Source of the DNA: Siphonodentalium dalli
Lineage: Eukaryota > Mollusca > Scaphopoda > Gadilida > Siphonodentaliidae
Length of the DNA stretch: 64,000 nucleotides
Assembly: GCA_032622095.1 (NCBI GenBank)
Contig: CP136068.1
Span: 52,320,443-52,384,442 of the forward strand
Direction: 5' to 3'
Under the pieces are notes generated by a model. That model saw only the letters and a list, made by a program, of their open reading frames with translations, searched no databases and had not been told where the DNA came from. Positions 1-11,831 of this stretch are shown here, one piece after another. The translations under genes were made by a program, and so were the position numbers. Within the stretch, counting starts at the first letter, position 1; every line of letters starts with the position of its first letter.

Positions 1-1888
1 ATGTTTGCGATGTCAATCATATTAGTGCCCGAAAAATTAGTTTCCATGGAGGCACTCACTCGATTTTGGGGTATGTCTATAGCTGGTGCTAATATCATAC
101 CACTGCTATAGACATTCCATATTTTCTTGCTATGACCTGCATATATGGTTATTTTTTACTATGGAAAATGTAGATATATGACTGGAAATGTTGTCTATTA
201 TATTAAGGGAATATCCGCAGAAATAGCAATGTATGCAAAGACTAGATTGTCTGGGCTGTTACCACATAAATCGTAATTTTATGTAAGAAATGCAAATTTT
301 GCCACAATTTTGGCCTAACTTCCTTGTAAAATAGGATTAAACTGCGTCCATGTTTAAAGAAGTTTGATGTACAGTTGGGTAAATTATAGCCACACATAAT
401 ACCACCACCGTCAACCACTGGTATGTGTTGGTTTCGGTGCAACATGTGTCTAACCGTGAACGGTGTGCAAATCGCAGGCCATGTGGTTATTCCGCTACGA
501 GCATGTCTTCCGCTACGAGCATATCCGGATGCATGGGGTGAATACCAGCTCAAACTTTTAAAAGTTTTAGAATGAAATTCAGAATAAAATATTTCAACAA
601 ATTGTTGAAATAGTCCCCTTTTATGTGTGGAATTTTATGCACATTTTGTGTTTTTATTTTGATTTATTTTTAAAAAGTTGAGAAACTAAACCTACATCCC
701 TGAACATCGTTGGAACAGTTTCCACCACTAAAACGGTCATGATGACATATCTATTAACTAGTTTTGTCTACTGGCTTCAAAAGTCATGTAAGGCAAACCA
801 TATACCTTCCAGGTTTTAAACAGCTGTAATATTTGGAGTTCTAAGAACACCTCAACACATTTTTGTTTCTCTCTGTTTCTGACTCAAATTTCCCTAATTT
901 TGAAGAATACAATCTGTAGGCATACGCTGACTGGAGCGTGACTTGAAGCTGAAAGCACTTCTCTAGGTCACATTGTGATATAGACATTTTGGGAACCACA
1001 TCTCATCTGGTGATATAAATGACATGAATTAGTGAACTGATTTTTAATAAATTGAAGAAATCTACCCAACAGCATTTCACTGCCTTGAAATTTGCCAAAC
1101 CTGCTACTTAGAAAACCATGGTGCCGTAGTACATGTACCTGTTTGAGTTATGTTCCCTAAAATGTATTATTTTATTTTTTTAATTATGATAGAATTTTAG
1201 CAATGGAAGTTTGATATCAGCAAAAAGTAAAAAAACATAAATGTATAGATACTTGAAAACATGACTAACCTTCTGCAAATGAGAACGATGGAAAATCCTG
1301 TGAGGTTTGATATATTTTAAAGATATTCTTATCTTTTTAGTTTCTGAAGTAATTCAAGTGGACATCATTTGCACTCATTTTATTGATTTTAATCCACCAT
1401 ATTCAGCAGATGATTCTTTTATCCACCATATCTATCATCTATGAGTTGAGACTCGGCTCAAGTATTGCTCAAATTGAAACCAAATTTAAAACCAGTCATC
1501 AATAATTTTAAGATTTCTTGTTCCTCATTTGTATAAATGAACTTGGAGATGTTAAAAGATATTTTCAAATAACAAATATAATTTGAGAGAAATACCTGTA
1601 TAACGCATTCATGATTCACATATCCATTACAAACTTGGTCAGTATATTACTGGAAGCCAAATCCATCATCATACTATCATTTATTTATTATTTTGGGCAG
1701 TATCTGCAGACTTGAGTCTCACCTCTACATAAAATTTTATATTGTGGCGCTTCCCTAAAAAATCTACGGATGCAACATTTCATACCCATGATCAACTGTT
1801 ATTTTATGTGAACCAATTGAGGCCGTTTTAAAGCAGGTGTGTATGCCGACTCCCTTCCTATCCCAGAAAAATTCCTGGAAAACTTGTC

Positions 1889-1889
<1 letters not shown>
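1..1889. other. AT-rich non-coding stretch
   Basis: I see no gene, RNA or repeat boundary here. Open frames are short and lack recognisable domains, including the 103-codon minus-strand frame at 242-553. It could be intron or intergenic sequence. Confidence 0.5.

Positions 1890-1922
<33 letters not shown>
1890..1922. repeat. Poly-C tract, 33 bases
   Basis: An uninterrupted run of 33 cytosines follows CTTGTCA. About a dozen C or G homopolymers of 10 or more bases occur in the window, and this is the longest. Its true length is uncertain because sequencing slips on such tracts. Confidence 0.9.
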
Positions 1923-1925
<3 letters not shown>

Positions 1926-2128
1926 AGATAGCACTAATCAGCCCTCTTATTAAATTGAGATTATTTGGCTTTGTTGGATTGTTTGCTTCAGCAACTGGAT
2001 TCGGCATTGCTGATTGTCATAGTTAATTATGAGGGCTGGCACTATTGTCCAACCAAAGAAAGGGAATGTTGCTTTCACAACATATTTCAAACTTCTCTAC
2101 TTTTCATCAGTTATTGTGTACACTCGGC

Positions 2129-2222
2129 AATTAATTCACAGTTAAGTGTACTGTGAATACCAGGTAAGTTATTCACAATTAAGTGTACTGTGAATACCAG
2201 TTAATTAATTCACAGTAAGTGC
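2129..2222. repeat. Short tandem repeat with internal dyad
   Basis: About two and a half copies of a unit of roughly 37-40 bp (ATTCACAGTTAAGTGTACTG then TGAATACCAG). Each unit has an inner dyad, with TTCACAGT facing ACTGTGAA, so each copy can fold. The last copy is cut short after CACAGTAAGTG. Confidence 0.7.
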
Positions 2223-2442
2223 GTTCAAAATAAAGGTTGCAAAAATGGCCCAAAGCTTGTGATATTAAAAGAAATAAGTCTAAAAAAAAAATCTCCATCA
2301 TCCCTATGATTACATGTAATACAGGCATGTACTGCTGAACTCATCTCCCTTTGAACATTACTATTATTCTATTGCTGGTAAATATATGCATGCTGCTATC
2401 AGCTAAAATTTCTTGTTGGGAAAAAAAATCTTAACCTTCCCG

Positions 2443-3497
2443 TAGGGTCCTGCGAATTGGATATTTTGATAGAATCGAATATCGAATTCACGAAATCGAA
2501 TCGAATCATATATGTGTGTTGCATTCTCAATTAGGCATGTTTTGTCAATGATTAGACGATTTGTGAAATGTTCTATGAACTACATGCATGCAGGTCCATC
2601 ACAACTTATGTGGCGATGAACCCGTCGTTTGAGATACTATTAACTTCATTTGATAATTGTCGAGAAAAAAGAAACAGATTAAAACGTCCATGCGGCCGTA
2701 ATAACGATTAATATATAACCACTAAACGGATTATCGGAACTAAAATCACGCAAAATTTCTACAGTTTGCATGTACATGCAAAATTGCAAATCGGCATTCG
2801 GAAACACCGTTGTTATATAAACTTGGAAGACGCAACAACAGTCGCAGGGTAGCCTGTTTATGTTGTGATGGATGCTTCTTGAACAGATGATTCCATAGAT
2901 GGGTCGTTGTCCCAGATGCTTGCGATTTATACACCATGTTGCATTCATCACACGTGTAAGTCCCGGCAGCTTGATCATGTTTAAAATAAACATGAATAAC
3001 GGACGACATTTTGTCCAGTGTAAAAGAAAGCTCCGCAACTGAAAGTCAACTTCAAAAGAAAACACTGCCAAAATGCACTTTTCGACACCGGGAACACGTG
3101 TTGTTTACATTCTCAGCGATATTACATATCTCGGAATATGAGACGGATAGACGGCAGATAACACTAGTTGTTGGTTAGTCTCATAGCTATTATAATTTAC
3201 GCGTCGTCGGTACATTGACGATCTCCGAGATATTGCTACCATGTTTAAAGCTAGAATTCAGAATATTTAGTCGTCCTGTAGTGGCTAATTGCTGGCTATA
3301 CTTATATTTAATAGCACGCGAACATCCGCGATATACAATAAGAATTATAAGGTGCATAATTTTCTGGAATTAAATGTCACAAAAACAGCGACGTGTGTAC
3401 TTGTCCGTAAACAGCCTACTTTTCCATCAGAGTATATTCGAAATTTCGAGTTGGCAATTTCGACTCGAATCGAATATCGAATATTCGCAGGACCCTA
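2443..3497 (-). mobile_element. hAT-type DNA element, 1055 bp, intact ends
   Basis: The left end TAGGGTCCTGCGAAT (2443-2457) is the exact reverse complement of the right end (3483-3497). The 8 bases CCTTCCCG lie directly outside both ends (2435-2442 and 3498-3505), an exact 8-bp target duplication. Inside each end there are repeated TCGAATATCGAAT blocks, as subterminal transposase sites often look. An 8-bp duplication, short TIRs and a BED finger inside fit the hAT superfamily. At 1 kb it cannot hold a full transposase, so it is a non-autonomous deletion derivative. Strand is given by the zinc-finger frame. Confidence 0.88.
2746..3009 (-). CDS. BED-type zinc-finger fragment (hAT transposase N-terminus)
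   Basis: The frame gives 87 residues. The first 47 match the BED finger pattern. An SSVIHVYFKHD-like lead (aromatic, acidic) precedes C20-x2-C23, and H41-x4-H46 lies in LWNHLFKKHP. BED fingers are the DNA-binding N-termini of hAT transposases and of the ZBED proteins derived from them. After about residue 50 the frame runs into Leu/Arg-rich sequence without a dimerisation or RNase H-like catalytic domain, so only the DNA-binding exon remains. It lies wholly within the hAT element 2443-3497, reading towards its left end. The methionine chosen is the one just before the domain. The frame could still make a small DNA-binding peptide, or be the unspliced first exon of a lost transposase. Identity of the domain is fairly sure; expression is unknown. 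Confidence 0.6.
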   Translation of the reverse strand: MSSVIHVYFKHDQAAGTYTCDECNMVYKSQASGTTTHLWNHLFKKHPSQHKQATLRLLLRLPSLYNNGVSECRFAILHVHANCRNFA

Positions 3498-3505
3498 CCT
3501 TCCCG

Positions 3506-4910
3506 CCTACCCAATTGAGAAGATTTGGTAAGGGAATGAGCAAAACAAGGATTCCACCAATACTAGCCTCTCTCCCAAATGTCTCAAAGTAGCATAAATT
3601 CACTTCCGTGCTGCGTTACCTGCATTTTATCATGTTATATTTGTTAAAATACTATCACCTATCAAAGTGGAGCTTTTAATCTTATTTTACTGAAGTTGGG
3701 AGTTTTACTAAAACCTGTTGATTTTAAACCCCAAATATTTTTAACTGTATAGTTCTATTTCCATCATGATTTATAAATGGCTTGATTTTATCTTGATCTT
3801 TTATTTATTTATTCCTTCCCCTCAAAATCATGGTATCAAGTTAAGATCTTTGACCATTTTATTACCTGAGTATTTTACCTGGTGGTTAAGGATACTAATT
3901 TCATATCTGGGCATTCACAGATGACATTCTTTGCCAACCGTTTCAAATTCATCAAAATGAATTTTGAACTACAAATTTGTTTGTCAATTTGTATTTAATT
4001 ACAATTAGATTGTTTAGATTCTGCCGGCTCAGACAAGACGAAAGTGATTTTTTTGGAAAATCATTGTTCTATATTAATCAATGTATTAATAGCTCAAATT
4101 TTATTTGAACGAAAAGTTTTCCTTAAAATAATTCCTTAAGTTCAATTTTTGGAATGAAAATTTACTGTTATCAGCTACTCCCACAGGTTTAGGGTAATTT
4201 CCCTGGGCATGGCAACAATAATTTATTAAGTTTCTGCCCGTGCTTCATTAATTTGTGATTAGCCACCCTGTAAAATGCTCAGACGAATAAAATTGAGCTG
4301 ATAAATTTGATGTGATTGATGCTGCATTATGCTTGTCTCACTTCTGTTCATTCTGCACTGCATTCGGTGCGACTTTCCTCTAATCATGTGTTGCATTCTG
4401 TGTATTTTATCGGTGATATCTTCAATTGATTGTTGGTTGAATGTGAACGCGGTGTGTACTCAACATGATCAGAGTTATCTACCTTGAATCATCATCTGTA
4501 CTAATAAGTCCACATCATTTTCTCCATCTGTTCAGCAGTGTCACACAATCTACATGCTTCCCTAAATTTGACAAATGACCTTTCAACATCTGGGAAAGGT
4601 TAATTTTGCATGAGGGCCTTGCATTTTGATGATGTTTGCACCGCTCCTTAATGTAGATTTTCGGGAGAAAAACTTATGGTCTTAAATTTCAAAGTATAGG
4701 AGGCCTTAAGATTCGACGAGAATCACCGAATCGTTTCTCGTAATTATTCTCGCGAAACTTTTCCATTTTCAGTGCTTTATGACTAACTTGATTCGGCATT
4801 TGATTCTTGCAAAATTAAATGTATTTTGTGGCTGTAAAGGGCCTTGAAAATATTCACTAAATGGCCTTGAATTTTATCAGTTCTTAATTCTAACATTCTG
4901 TTCCAAAATT
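3506..4910. other. Non-coding stretch
   Basis: No coding frame, hairpin or repeat was recognised in this AT-rich interval. Confidence 0.45.
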
Positions 4911-5833
4911 ATAATCTCCAGTTGATATATTAGAGTGGTGTAAACTCCATTTGATAAATTAGAGTGGTGTAATCTCCATTTGATAAATTAGAGACTAGAG
5001 TGGTGTAATCTCCATTTGATAAATTAGAGACTAGAGTGGTGTAATCTCCATTTGATAAATTAGAGACTAGAGTGGTGTAATCTCCATTTGATAAATTAGA
5101 GACTAGAGTGGTGTAATCTCCATCTAATATATATAGTTTGGGACTTCTGTCTGTTTGTTTGTTGTTTGTCTGTTAGTTATGGCCGGGAAAACTGTCAGAC
5201 GGATTTTGACGAAATTTGATACCTAGGGTTACTTTTTTCCAGGGAGTGTTTTGGACCGGTCAAATCATTACTCCGACCTGACCTTGACCTTCAAAAAGGT
5301 AAAATCGGGTAAAACAGACTGATTTCGACGAAATTTGATACCCATGGGTACTTTTTTCCGGGGAGTGCTTTGGACGGGTCAAATCGTGACCCTGACCTGA
5401 CCATGACCTTCAAAATTGTCAATTCAAGGTCAAATCGCGAATTTTGACGGGATTTCGAAAAAAATTGGTACCTAGGGTTACTTTTGTCCGAGGAGTGTTT
5501 TGGATGGGACGAATCGTGACCCTGACCTTGACCTTCAAAATGATCAATTCAAGGTCAAATCGGGTAAAACCGAACGGATTTCGACGGGTACTTTTTGTCC
5601 GGGGAGTGTTTTGGGCGGGTCAAATCGTTACCCCCGACCTGACCTTGACCTTCAAAATGGTCAATTCAAGGTCAATTCGCCGAAAAGCAGAGGGGGAAAC
5701 AGCCCGGACGAAGTCGGGTCCACCAGCTAGTTTGATATATTAGAGCAGTCTAAACTCCATTTGATATATTAGAGTGGTGTAAACTCCTTTTGATATATTA
5801 GAGTGGTCTAAACTCCATTTGATATATTAGAGT
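4911..5833. repeat. 30-37 bp tandem array, split by a Helitron
   Basis: Units read TTGATATATTAGAGTGGTG then TAAACTCCAT, some with an extra GACTAGAG. Copies run from about 4911 to 5122 and resume at 5731. The two parts join perfectly if 5123-5730 is removed. Confidence 0.85.
5123..5730 (+). mobile_element. Short non-autonomous Helitron, 608 bp
   Basis: The left end is TCTAATATATATAG followed by TTTGGGACTTCTGTCTG, close to known animal Helitron 5' ends that begin with TC. The right end is CTAG, preceded by a GC-rich hairpin at 5703-5718 (CCCG...CGGG, loop GAA) and an 8-base spacer, the canonical Helitron 3' layout. The insertion lies between A5122 and T5731. Neighbouring array units read CTCCATTTGATA with nothing between that A and T, so the empty site is visible and no target duplication was made, as expected for Helitrons. 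The inside is about four imperfect copies of a 110-130 bp block (CGGGGAGTGTTTTGG, then GACCTTGACCTTCAA) and has no Rep/helicase frame. Confidence 0.9.
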
Positions 5834-5936
5834 GAGAGCTCCGATGAATGGCAACAAGCCATATTTCCGACTAAATCCTGAAAAATTACCCCTAATTTTG
5901 CTGTGGTTAAGGAGTCAACTATTTAGGGCATTACTG
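5834..5936. mobile_element. Half copy of a mariner-like palindromic MITE
   Basis: The sequence matches the right half of the palindrome at 59570-59782 and ends GGGCATTACTG before TA. The left half is missing; the copy starts at its centre, at the edge of the tandem array. Confidence 0.75.
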
Positions 5937-5939
5937 TAC

Positions 5940-6817
5940 CCTGCAGCTTAGTTTAGGTATCAGCACTGCATCAGGGCTTAAAATATGTTAAAAGGGATGA
6001 GAATCATAATCAATTCAGATCTTTTGATAGTTAAGAATCAAAATATCAGCAAATATTGCCAAAGTCAGATTTTGGTGTCCAAAGCCCCGAGTGATGGTGG
6101 TACGGGAGTAACACATGGATTTCAATACAACACTTCTGTTTCTGTCAACAAAAATGCTTTTTGCAATTAACAGGAGTTTGTTCAACTGACATCTTGTCGT
6201 TTCAGCAGAATTTGTTGCTATTAATGCAAAATGCACAATTCAATTTTGATTCTCGCCAGTGTTTGCCACACAAATCGATTCAGTCATTCGCGTGGAAAAT
6301 TAAGCCCCGATGTATATCATCCAAAAATGTTGATGGGAGTTGTTAGTAAGTTAATGTTGATTGTGTGACCTGCTGGTAACCCCCCTGTGATGTATATTTT
6401 GTTCAGTTAATGTACAAATCAATGATATAGGGCTTGTTAATCACTGAGTGGTACAGTTCTACACAAGGATATTATTTTCTTGCTATATCTGCTTTAACTA
6501 ATATTACAGCATCACTAATGAATTTATTTCTGAAGTATTTGTCACGCCTGGCTTATCAACATGCAGTGAAAGGTCCTCTGAATACTCTGAATAATTTTAT
6601 AAGGATAAATAAATATACTTTAGTTTTATAGAAACATGTTTATTCTGTTTTCACCACTGTATCCCATCCAGAGAACAAGCTTAAAATAATAAGTCTCCTA
6701 GCTTTGTAGCATCTGTACCACTTAGAATATTCCAATAAAATTTTGACGTTGAAGCCTGATTATAAATTGAAGCTATCTTCTGGAATGGTACCATCTCTCT
6801 TACTTATAGCAGTATAT
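5940..6817. other. Non-coding stretch
   Basis: Nothing recognised. Several 60-70 codon frames on both strands overlap each other and have no domain. Confidence 0.45.
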
Positions 6818-7082
6818 GTAACCCTTCCGAGTCTGGAGCTTCCTGAAATTGTGTGAAAACCCTGTGCCAATGCATTCTCTTATATATGCAAGTCTCCCAT
6901 AGGCAGCCTCGCATATGTAAGAGAATGCATTGGCCTAACAATATTTACCTTGACCTTGTAAGCCAGTGCATTCTCTTGTATATGTGCGAGGCTCCCTATG
7001 GGAGACTCACATATATAAGAGAATGCACTGGCACATGATCTATAATGCTGTACCAGCGCAGCTCCTGTCATGAAAGGGTTAA
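6818..7082. mobile_element. piggyBac-like MITE with two hairpins, about 265 bp
   Basis: The right end GAAAGGG-TTAA (7079-7082) and the left end GTAA-CCCTTCC (6818 on) suggest a TTAA target with one mutated base. Inside are two hairpins of about 65 bp (from about 6868, and 6964-7031), each with arms CCARTGCATTCTCTT and its complement. The same hairpin occurs twice near 11 kb. Confidence 0.6.
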
Positions 7083-7133
7083 GGAATAATTTCAGACTGC
7101 TGTAAAAACAATCAAAGTGAACATATGTAATGG

Positions 7134-7386
7134 TTAACCCTTTCAGTGCCAAGTCCGATTTTTGTATCAACCCGTATTTCCTTGATAATTTTTCAAATTT
7201 ATTGATTATAATAATGTGATACATTGATGGAAGAGCTCTTAGATTTATAATAATGTGATACATTTATGGAAGAGCTCTTAGAGCTCTTTCCATCAATGTA
7301 TCACATTATTATAATCAATAAATTTGAAAAATTATCAAGGAAATACGGGTTGATACAAAAATCGGACTTGGCACTGAAAGGGTTAA
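7134..7386. mobile_element. Palindromic piggyBac-like MITE, about 253 bp
   Basis: TTAA-CCCTTTCAGTGCCAAG at the left is mirrored by CTTGGCACTGAAAGGG-TTAA at the right. The arms pair almost without mismatch over about 105 bp, apart from a 40-bp direct duplication in the left arm (TTATAATAATGTGATACAT...GAGCTCTTAG). CCC ends with TTAA target duplications are the mark of piggyBac-type elements. There is no coding capacity. Confidence 0.8.
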
Positions 7387-8509
7387 CCAATGTTACAATA
7401 CATGACAAAAGGCAATCTTGTCACAGCTAATTTCGAGGACTGAAATGCCGACATAAAGGAATCGTATTACATATTTAAAAGTTAGCGGTTCTCTTGAAAT
7501 ATATCGACTAAGTCTGGAGGAAGATTATGTTAACATCCTTGATCTCCCTTCCATTTTCCATCGGTTTGTGAACTTGAATTAATATAGAAAAAGATATGGT
7601 ACCTTCCACTGATAGCAGACTTCAATATAGTACAAATAACAAGGAATAACGAGTTGGTTGAGGTGAACTGGTTAATGGATCATGTTTTAACCAATATTCT
7701 TATCGATAGCATCAGCCATTCACCTAATCCAGTTGGTTACTCTGTTTATTGCACACCTTTAGATTGAGTAAATATCCCTTCTCAATGACTTATCATTTAT
7801 TGATTCATGCATCTTATCAACACACAAAAAATATTAAATTGCAGAAGAGTTATCTTCTGATGGTTGATTGGTACATCCATTAAGTCTTATAAGGCTACAA
7901 TTAACATTCTACGCTACCATCAATCGGATGCAAAATACTTTTGTGGATTTATGTTTCACTTTTGGATGAGTCAATTTTAAGAATGGATTCAGGCTTCCTA
8001 TCAAACAATTTAGTGTCATTCAGTAAAATGGCCTTCAGTCCTGAATACATATTTGAACCTTGAACCAAAATATATTGTAAAAGGTAGTTCATTGAGTAAT
8101 GTCATCTTTATTCAGTATAAAGTGTGTAATGAATTAATTTATTCAGTTATGACAACCATTCCAGTTCCGTTTGTAGATTGAACCTTTTTATGTTGCATGG
8201 AGAGTGGTCGTTATATTTCACCTTTTACATGAATTTCCCTTGAATTTAGATGATTAGTTAACCAGTTTTCTTTTTACTTTACCAGAGACCACTCCCACTT
8301 TAATCAGCAGATTAAACCTCCCGATTATCTCCCCTAAACTCGTCCATTTTCGGATAAATTCTGTATGGACTAGTTAAAGTCACCACCTAGTGTCAACATT
8401 GTTAGTTTTATTATTGTAATATATGTATAGAAACTCCACAATTAAAAAATATAAATTAAGATACATCTTTGTTAATGGTTTATGTCTTCGTGGTAAAGGG
8501 GAAAGACAG
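7387..8509. other. Non-coding stretch
   Basis: No gene or repeat was recognised here. Confidence 0.45.
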
Positions 8510-8930
8510 GGGCCACTGGTATTTAAATTGGCGTATTACCACTTGATTTTAGAGGTATCCATCTTCATCCGCAATTTTGTCTGAGACAATTGGTTTGACG
8601 ACTCGTTTATGGGCCACAAATAATTAAACATTTCAAGAAATAACAAATTTCAAAAATCGATGTCTGAATACTCTTGAGCTTTGATGGGTGGGTTCCTCGG
8701 ATCAAATCTTTTTCACCCCCGTAGCCAATGAAATAGTCATTTGGCAGCATACAAAAGTGATAAACGGCCATATTTCGTTGAACTACATGTTGGGAAATTT
8801 TATACCATAGTTGACAGCAGTTAGTATTATTTTGTTGTAATCGATTCTGATAACAAAAGCGTATTTTGAAGAAATTTTGTTGTAACTTGATGATGTGGGG
8901 ACCGTCTGATCGGATTAATTACCTTTAAAC
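8510..8930. mobile_element. Old, diverged TTAA-family element
   Basis: It shares blocks with the seven young TTAA elements: ACCACTTGATTTTAGAG, AACAAATTTCAAAAATCGAT, GAGCTTTGATGGGT and GATCGGATTAATTACC followed by TTTAA at 8927. Many substitutions and a lost left end show that it is older. Confidence 0.6.
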
Positions 8931-8973
8931 CACACCATTTATTTTAATAATAATAATGAATAATCCTTTTATT

Positions 8974-9500
8974 TGCTCACCTGAGACGAAGTCTCCGGTG
9001 GAGCTATAGTCATCACTCCTCGTCCGTCTGGCCGTCTGTCCGTCCGTCAACAATCATCTTCTCGTCCCGAACCGTAAGACTTAACGTGTTCATATTTGGT
9101 GTGGATGTTCCCTAGGTGAATCACATTCAGATTTGTTCAAATGAGGTCACTGGGTGGAATAGTTGTGAAAGCAGGGCCATAACTCTATTCCTCCATAGTA
9201 ATTCTTAGAACGACTTCTTTTACTGAACTATAAGGCCGTATGGATTCATATTTGGTGTGGGTGTTCCCTAGTTGACTCACATTCAGATTTGTTAAAATGA
9301 GGTCACCCGGTTGATTAGTTGAGAAACCATGGCCATAACTCTATTCCTCCATAGTAATTCTTAGAATGACTTCTTCTTTTGAACCATTTGGCCGATTTAG
9401 CTTACATTTGGTATGGAGAGTCCTTGTGTGACTGGGGTTCAGATTTGTTCAAATGGGGTCACTGGGTCAAATAGGGGCAGGGCCCAGGGACATAACTCTT
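8974..9500. repeat. GCTCACC-family dispersed repeat, copy 1
   Basis: It starts GCTCACCTGAGACGAAGTCT, then CGTCCGTC runs and about three 160-bp internal units (GGTTCATATTTGGTGTGG, CAGATTTGTTCAAATG AGGTCAC, CCATAACTCT). Other copies lie at 11832, 18740, 20180, 21090 and 22215. I have no class for it; no frame or TIR is seen. Confidence 0.75.
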
Positions 9501-10310
9501 AAAAAAAAGTTAATTCAAATCCTTGTTTTAAACCCTTGCCACCTCCCCCAGCAGAGAGCTATATTTTCAATAGTTGGAAATTTCATACCTGCCACAACGA
9601 AATTTCACACCAACAATAGGTTGAAAATGTTCTTGTAGTTTGATTATAAAACAATTTATTGGGGGAATTTATTGTTTTTCGACCAATATTTGTATATGTT
9701 CCTATTTTTGGTAAAAAAATTTGACAGAAATGGTCATCAGTTGGAAATTTTCCAACCTTAGGGGGGTGACAGGTTGGAAATTTCCAACACTTGGAAAGCT
9801 TGTGTCCTGGTCTCTCCCCCGTGGCCAGTCAAAAACTTCTAGTTAATTTAAGAAAACAATATTGTCATACAATTGGTCAACATTGTCATTGGAATTGTCA
9901 TCAGTTGGAAAATTTCCAACCTAAGTGGGGGTGTAGGGTTTGAAATTTTGAACAGTAGGAAGGCTTGAGGCTAGTCTAGATGTTAGGATTTTGCGATTTT
10001 CTTGTTCAGATTTCAAAATTTTCGCTCACCGGGCCGAACCATGGTCGCCCGGTGTGTCATTGCCCCATAAACATGGCCAATACAAAACTGCTAATTAGTT
10101 TAGCAAAACAATATTTTACTACATTTGGTCAAACTTGTAGACATAAATGGTCATCAGTTGAAGAATTTTCCAACCTGAGGGGGAGTATGAGGTTTGAAAT
10201 TTCCAACACTAGGAAAGCTTCAGTTGAGGCCAGTCTTGATGCTAGGATTTGCGATTTTCTTGTATAGTTTTCAAAATTTTCTCACACCGGGCCAAACAAC
10301 CATGGTCGGC
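9501..10310. repeat. Tandem TTGGAAATTTCCAAC block
   Basis: Three imperfect copies of about 150-250 bp carry the dyad TTGGAAATTTTCCAA, then AGCTTG and an ACCGGGCC...GGCCCGGT hairpin around CCATGGTC (10028-10054 and 10284-10310). This may be the tail of the neighbouring GCTCACC repeat. Confidence 0.6.
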
Positions 10311-10905
10311 CCGGTGTTTCCTGGTCTGTTGTCGGTAGCTGTGTGCATTTGTCTGGAATTAGATCACTAGTTGTTTTTTTTGGGGGGCAATTTTCAGGTT
10401 AAAATATCTTAATGTTCTCATACTGGGAAAATAGAAGCATGGCTTATGAATATATAGGAAATTAGGCCTGAGCATGAGGTACAAGGGGGGGGGGGGGGTG
10501 CAAATGGAATTATGCAAAAAGTTGTGTTGGTGTGATTGCGACTCAAGGGGGGGGGGGGGTGCAGTTGGAAATTCCCCAGCGGAGACCCTCTAGCGACATC
10601 CCTGCTCCCCCACCACTACATGTCACTGCCACCCCACACCAGAGATCCCTGCAAGGTTCACCCCATTAAAAGCCTTACACTTTAGTTATATGACATGCCA
10701 GGAACTGACCAGCCTTAATTCTCACAGTGCTCACAGCTGTGTGTCCAGTCATTATAAAGTAATTAACTTTTATCTCAATATCCACATTTATCAGGCTAAG
10801 AGAGAAAGATGTGTGTGAATGAAATTTAATCCTATGTGTTTACAGCAATCTCAAATAAAACTCTTAACTGTTTGACAGTTTACACATTTTATAATAGTAT
10901 TAGTA
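10311..10905. other. Non-coding stretch with two G tracts
   Basis: Runs of 14 G (10485-10498) and 13 G (10547-10559) lie 48 bp apart with a similar lead-in. Otherwise nothing was recognised. Confidence 0.5.
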
Positions 10906-11515
10906 TTAACCATTTCATTACCAGAGCTATGCTGGTACAGCAATAAAGACCCTGCACCAGTGTATTCTCCTATATATAAGAGAATACACTGGGGTTCAAG
11001 ATCAAGGAAATATTGTTAGGCCAATATAGCCAAATAAATCACACATGTCCTATTCTCGCAGGGATGTCCCCACATATGTTTGGGGAGGGGGCAAATTTCT
11101 CAGATTTGTTCATTGAGATGTAATTGTTTTTCCAAAACCAATTACATATACCAAAATAAAATGAATATAAAATAATAGACCATTGATCAAGAGAAATGAG
11201 CTCCTAGTTTTAATATTTGTCCAATATTTATTATTTTATAACAAAGTACTAGTATCATGCCAGTGCATTGTCTTATATATGTGAGTGTCCCATAGGAAGC
11301 CTCACCTAAGAGAATGCACTGGCTTTCAAGGTTAAGGAAATATTGTTAGGCAAATGTAGACAAGCATCCAATAAATCACAGTTGTCCTATTCTTGCAGGG
11401 ATGTCCCCATGGGTTGAGGGGGTGGAATTAGCAGATTTGTTCAATGAGATGTAATTTGTTTTCTCAAAATTAATTATATAGACTAAAATGAATATAAAAT
11501 AGTAAACTACTTAAT
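10906..11515. repeat. Direct duplication of a hairpin-bearing block
   Basis: Two copies of a block of about 260 bp, offset by about 304 bp, each begin with a CCAGTG...CACTGG hairpin (about 10957-10993 and 11261-11324). Each continues CAAGGTTAAGGAAATATTGT, GCAGGGATGTCCCCA and TTGAGATGTAATT. The hairpins match those at 6.9-7.0 kb. The first copy follows TTAACCATTTCATTACCAGA, a diverged piggyBac-like end at 10906. Confidence 0.65.
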
Positions 11516-11831
11516 TTTTTAACCCCCAGATTACATTATATAAAATATATGGCATATTATATACCATTTGAAAGAGCAAGCTCCAAAACATTGTATTATC
11601 AACTTATCCAGTATAATAAACTGTGGACATGTTGTTTTTATTGAGTTGCCAAAGAGTTTTGTCATCTAGATTGCAGTAAAAATCTAAATTATTTTCAATG
11701 CAGGGGGAATAACTCTATATATTAAAGATGGAGTTCTTCCCCTTCCATTAAAAAAGTTTGAATTCTGTTGCATTTTGGGATCCAAAGTGGGGGGGGGGGG
11801 GGGAGTCATTCTATAATTTCAATAGTTTTTG

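Noticed and set aside
242-553. 103-codon minus frame near the window start
   Set aside because: No domain, biased composition with many Cys/His/Tyr scattered, no splice or start context; chance length in AT-rich DNA.
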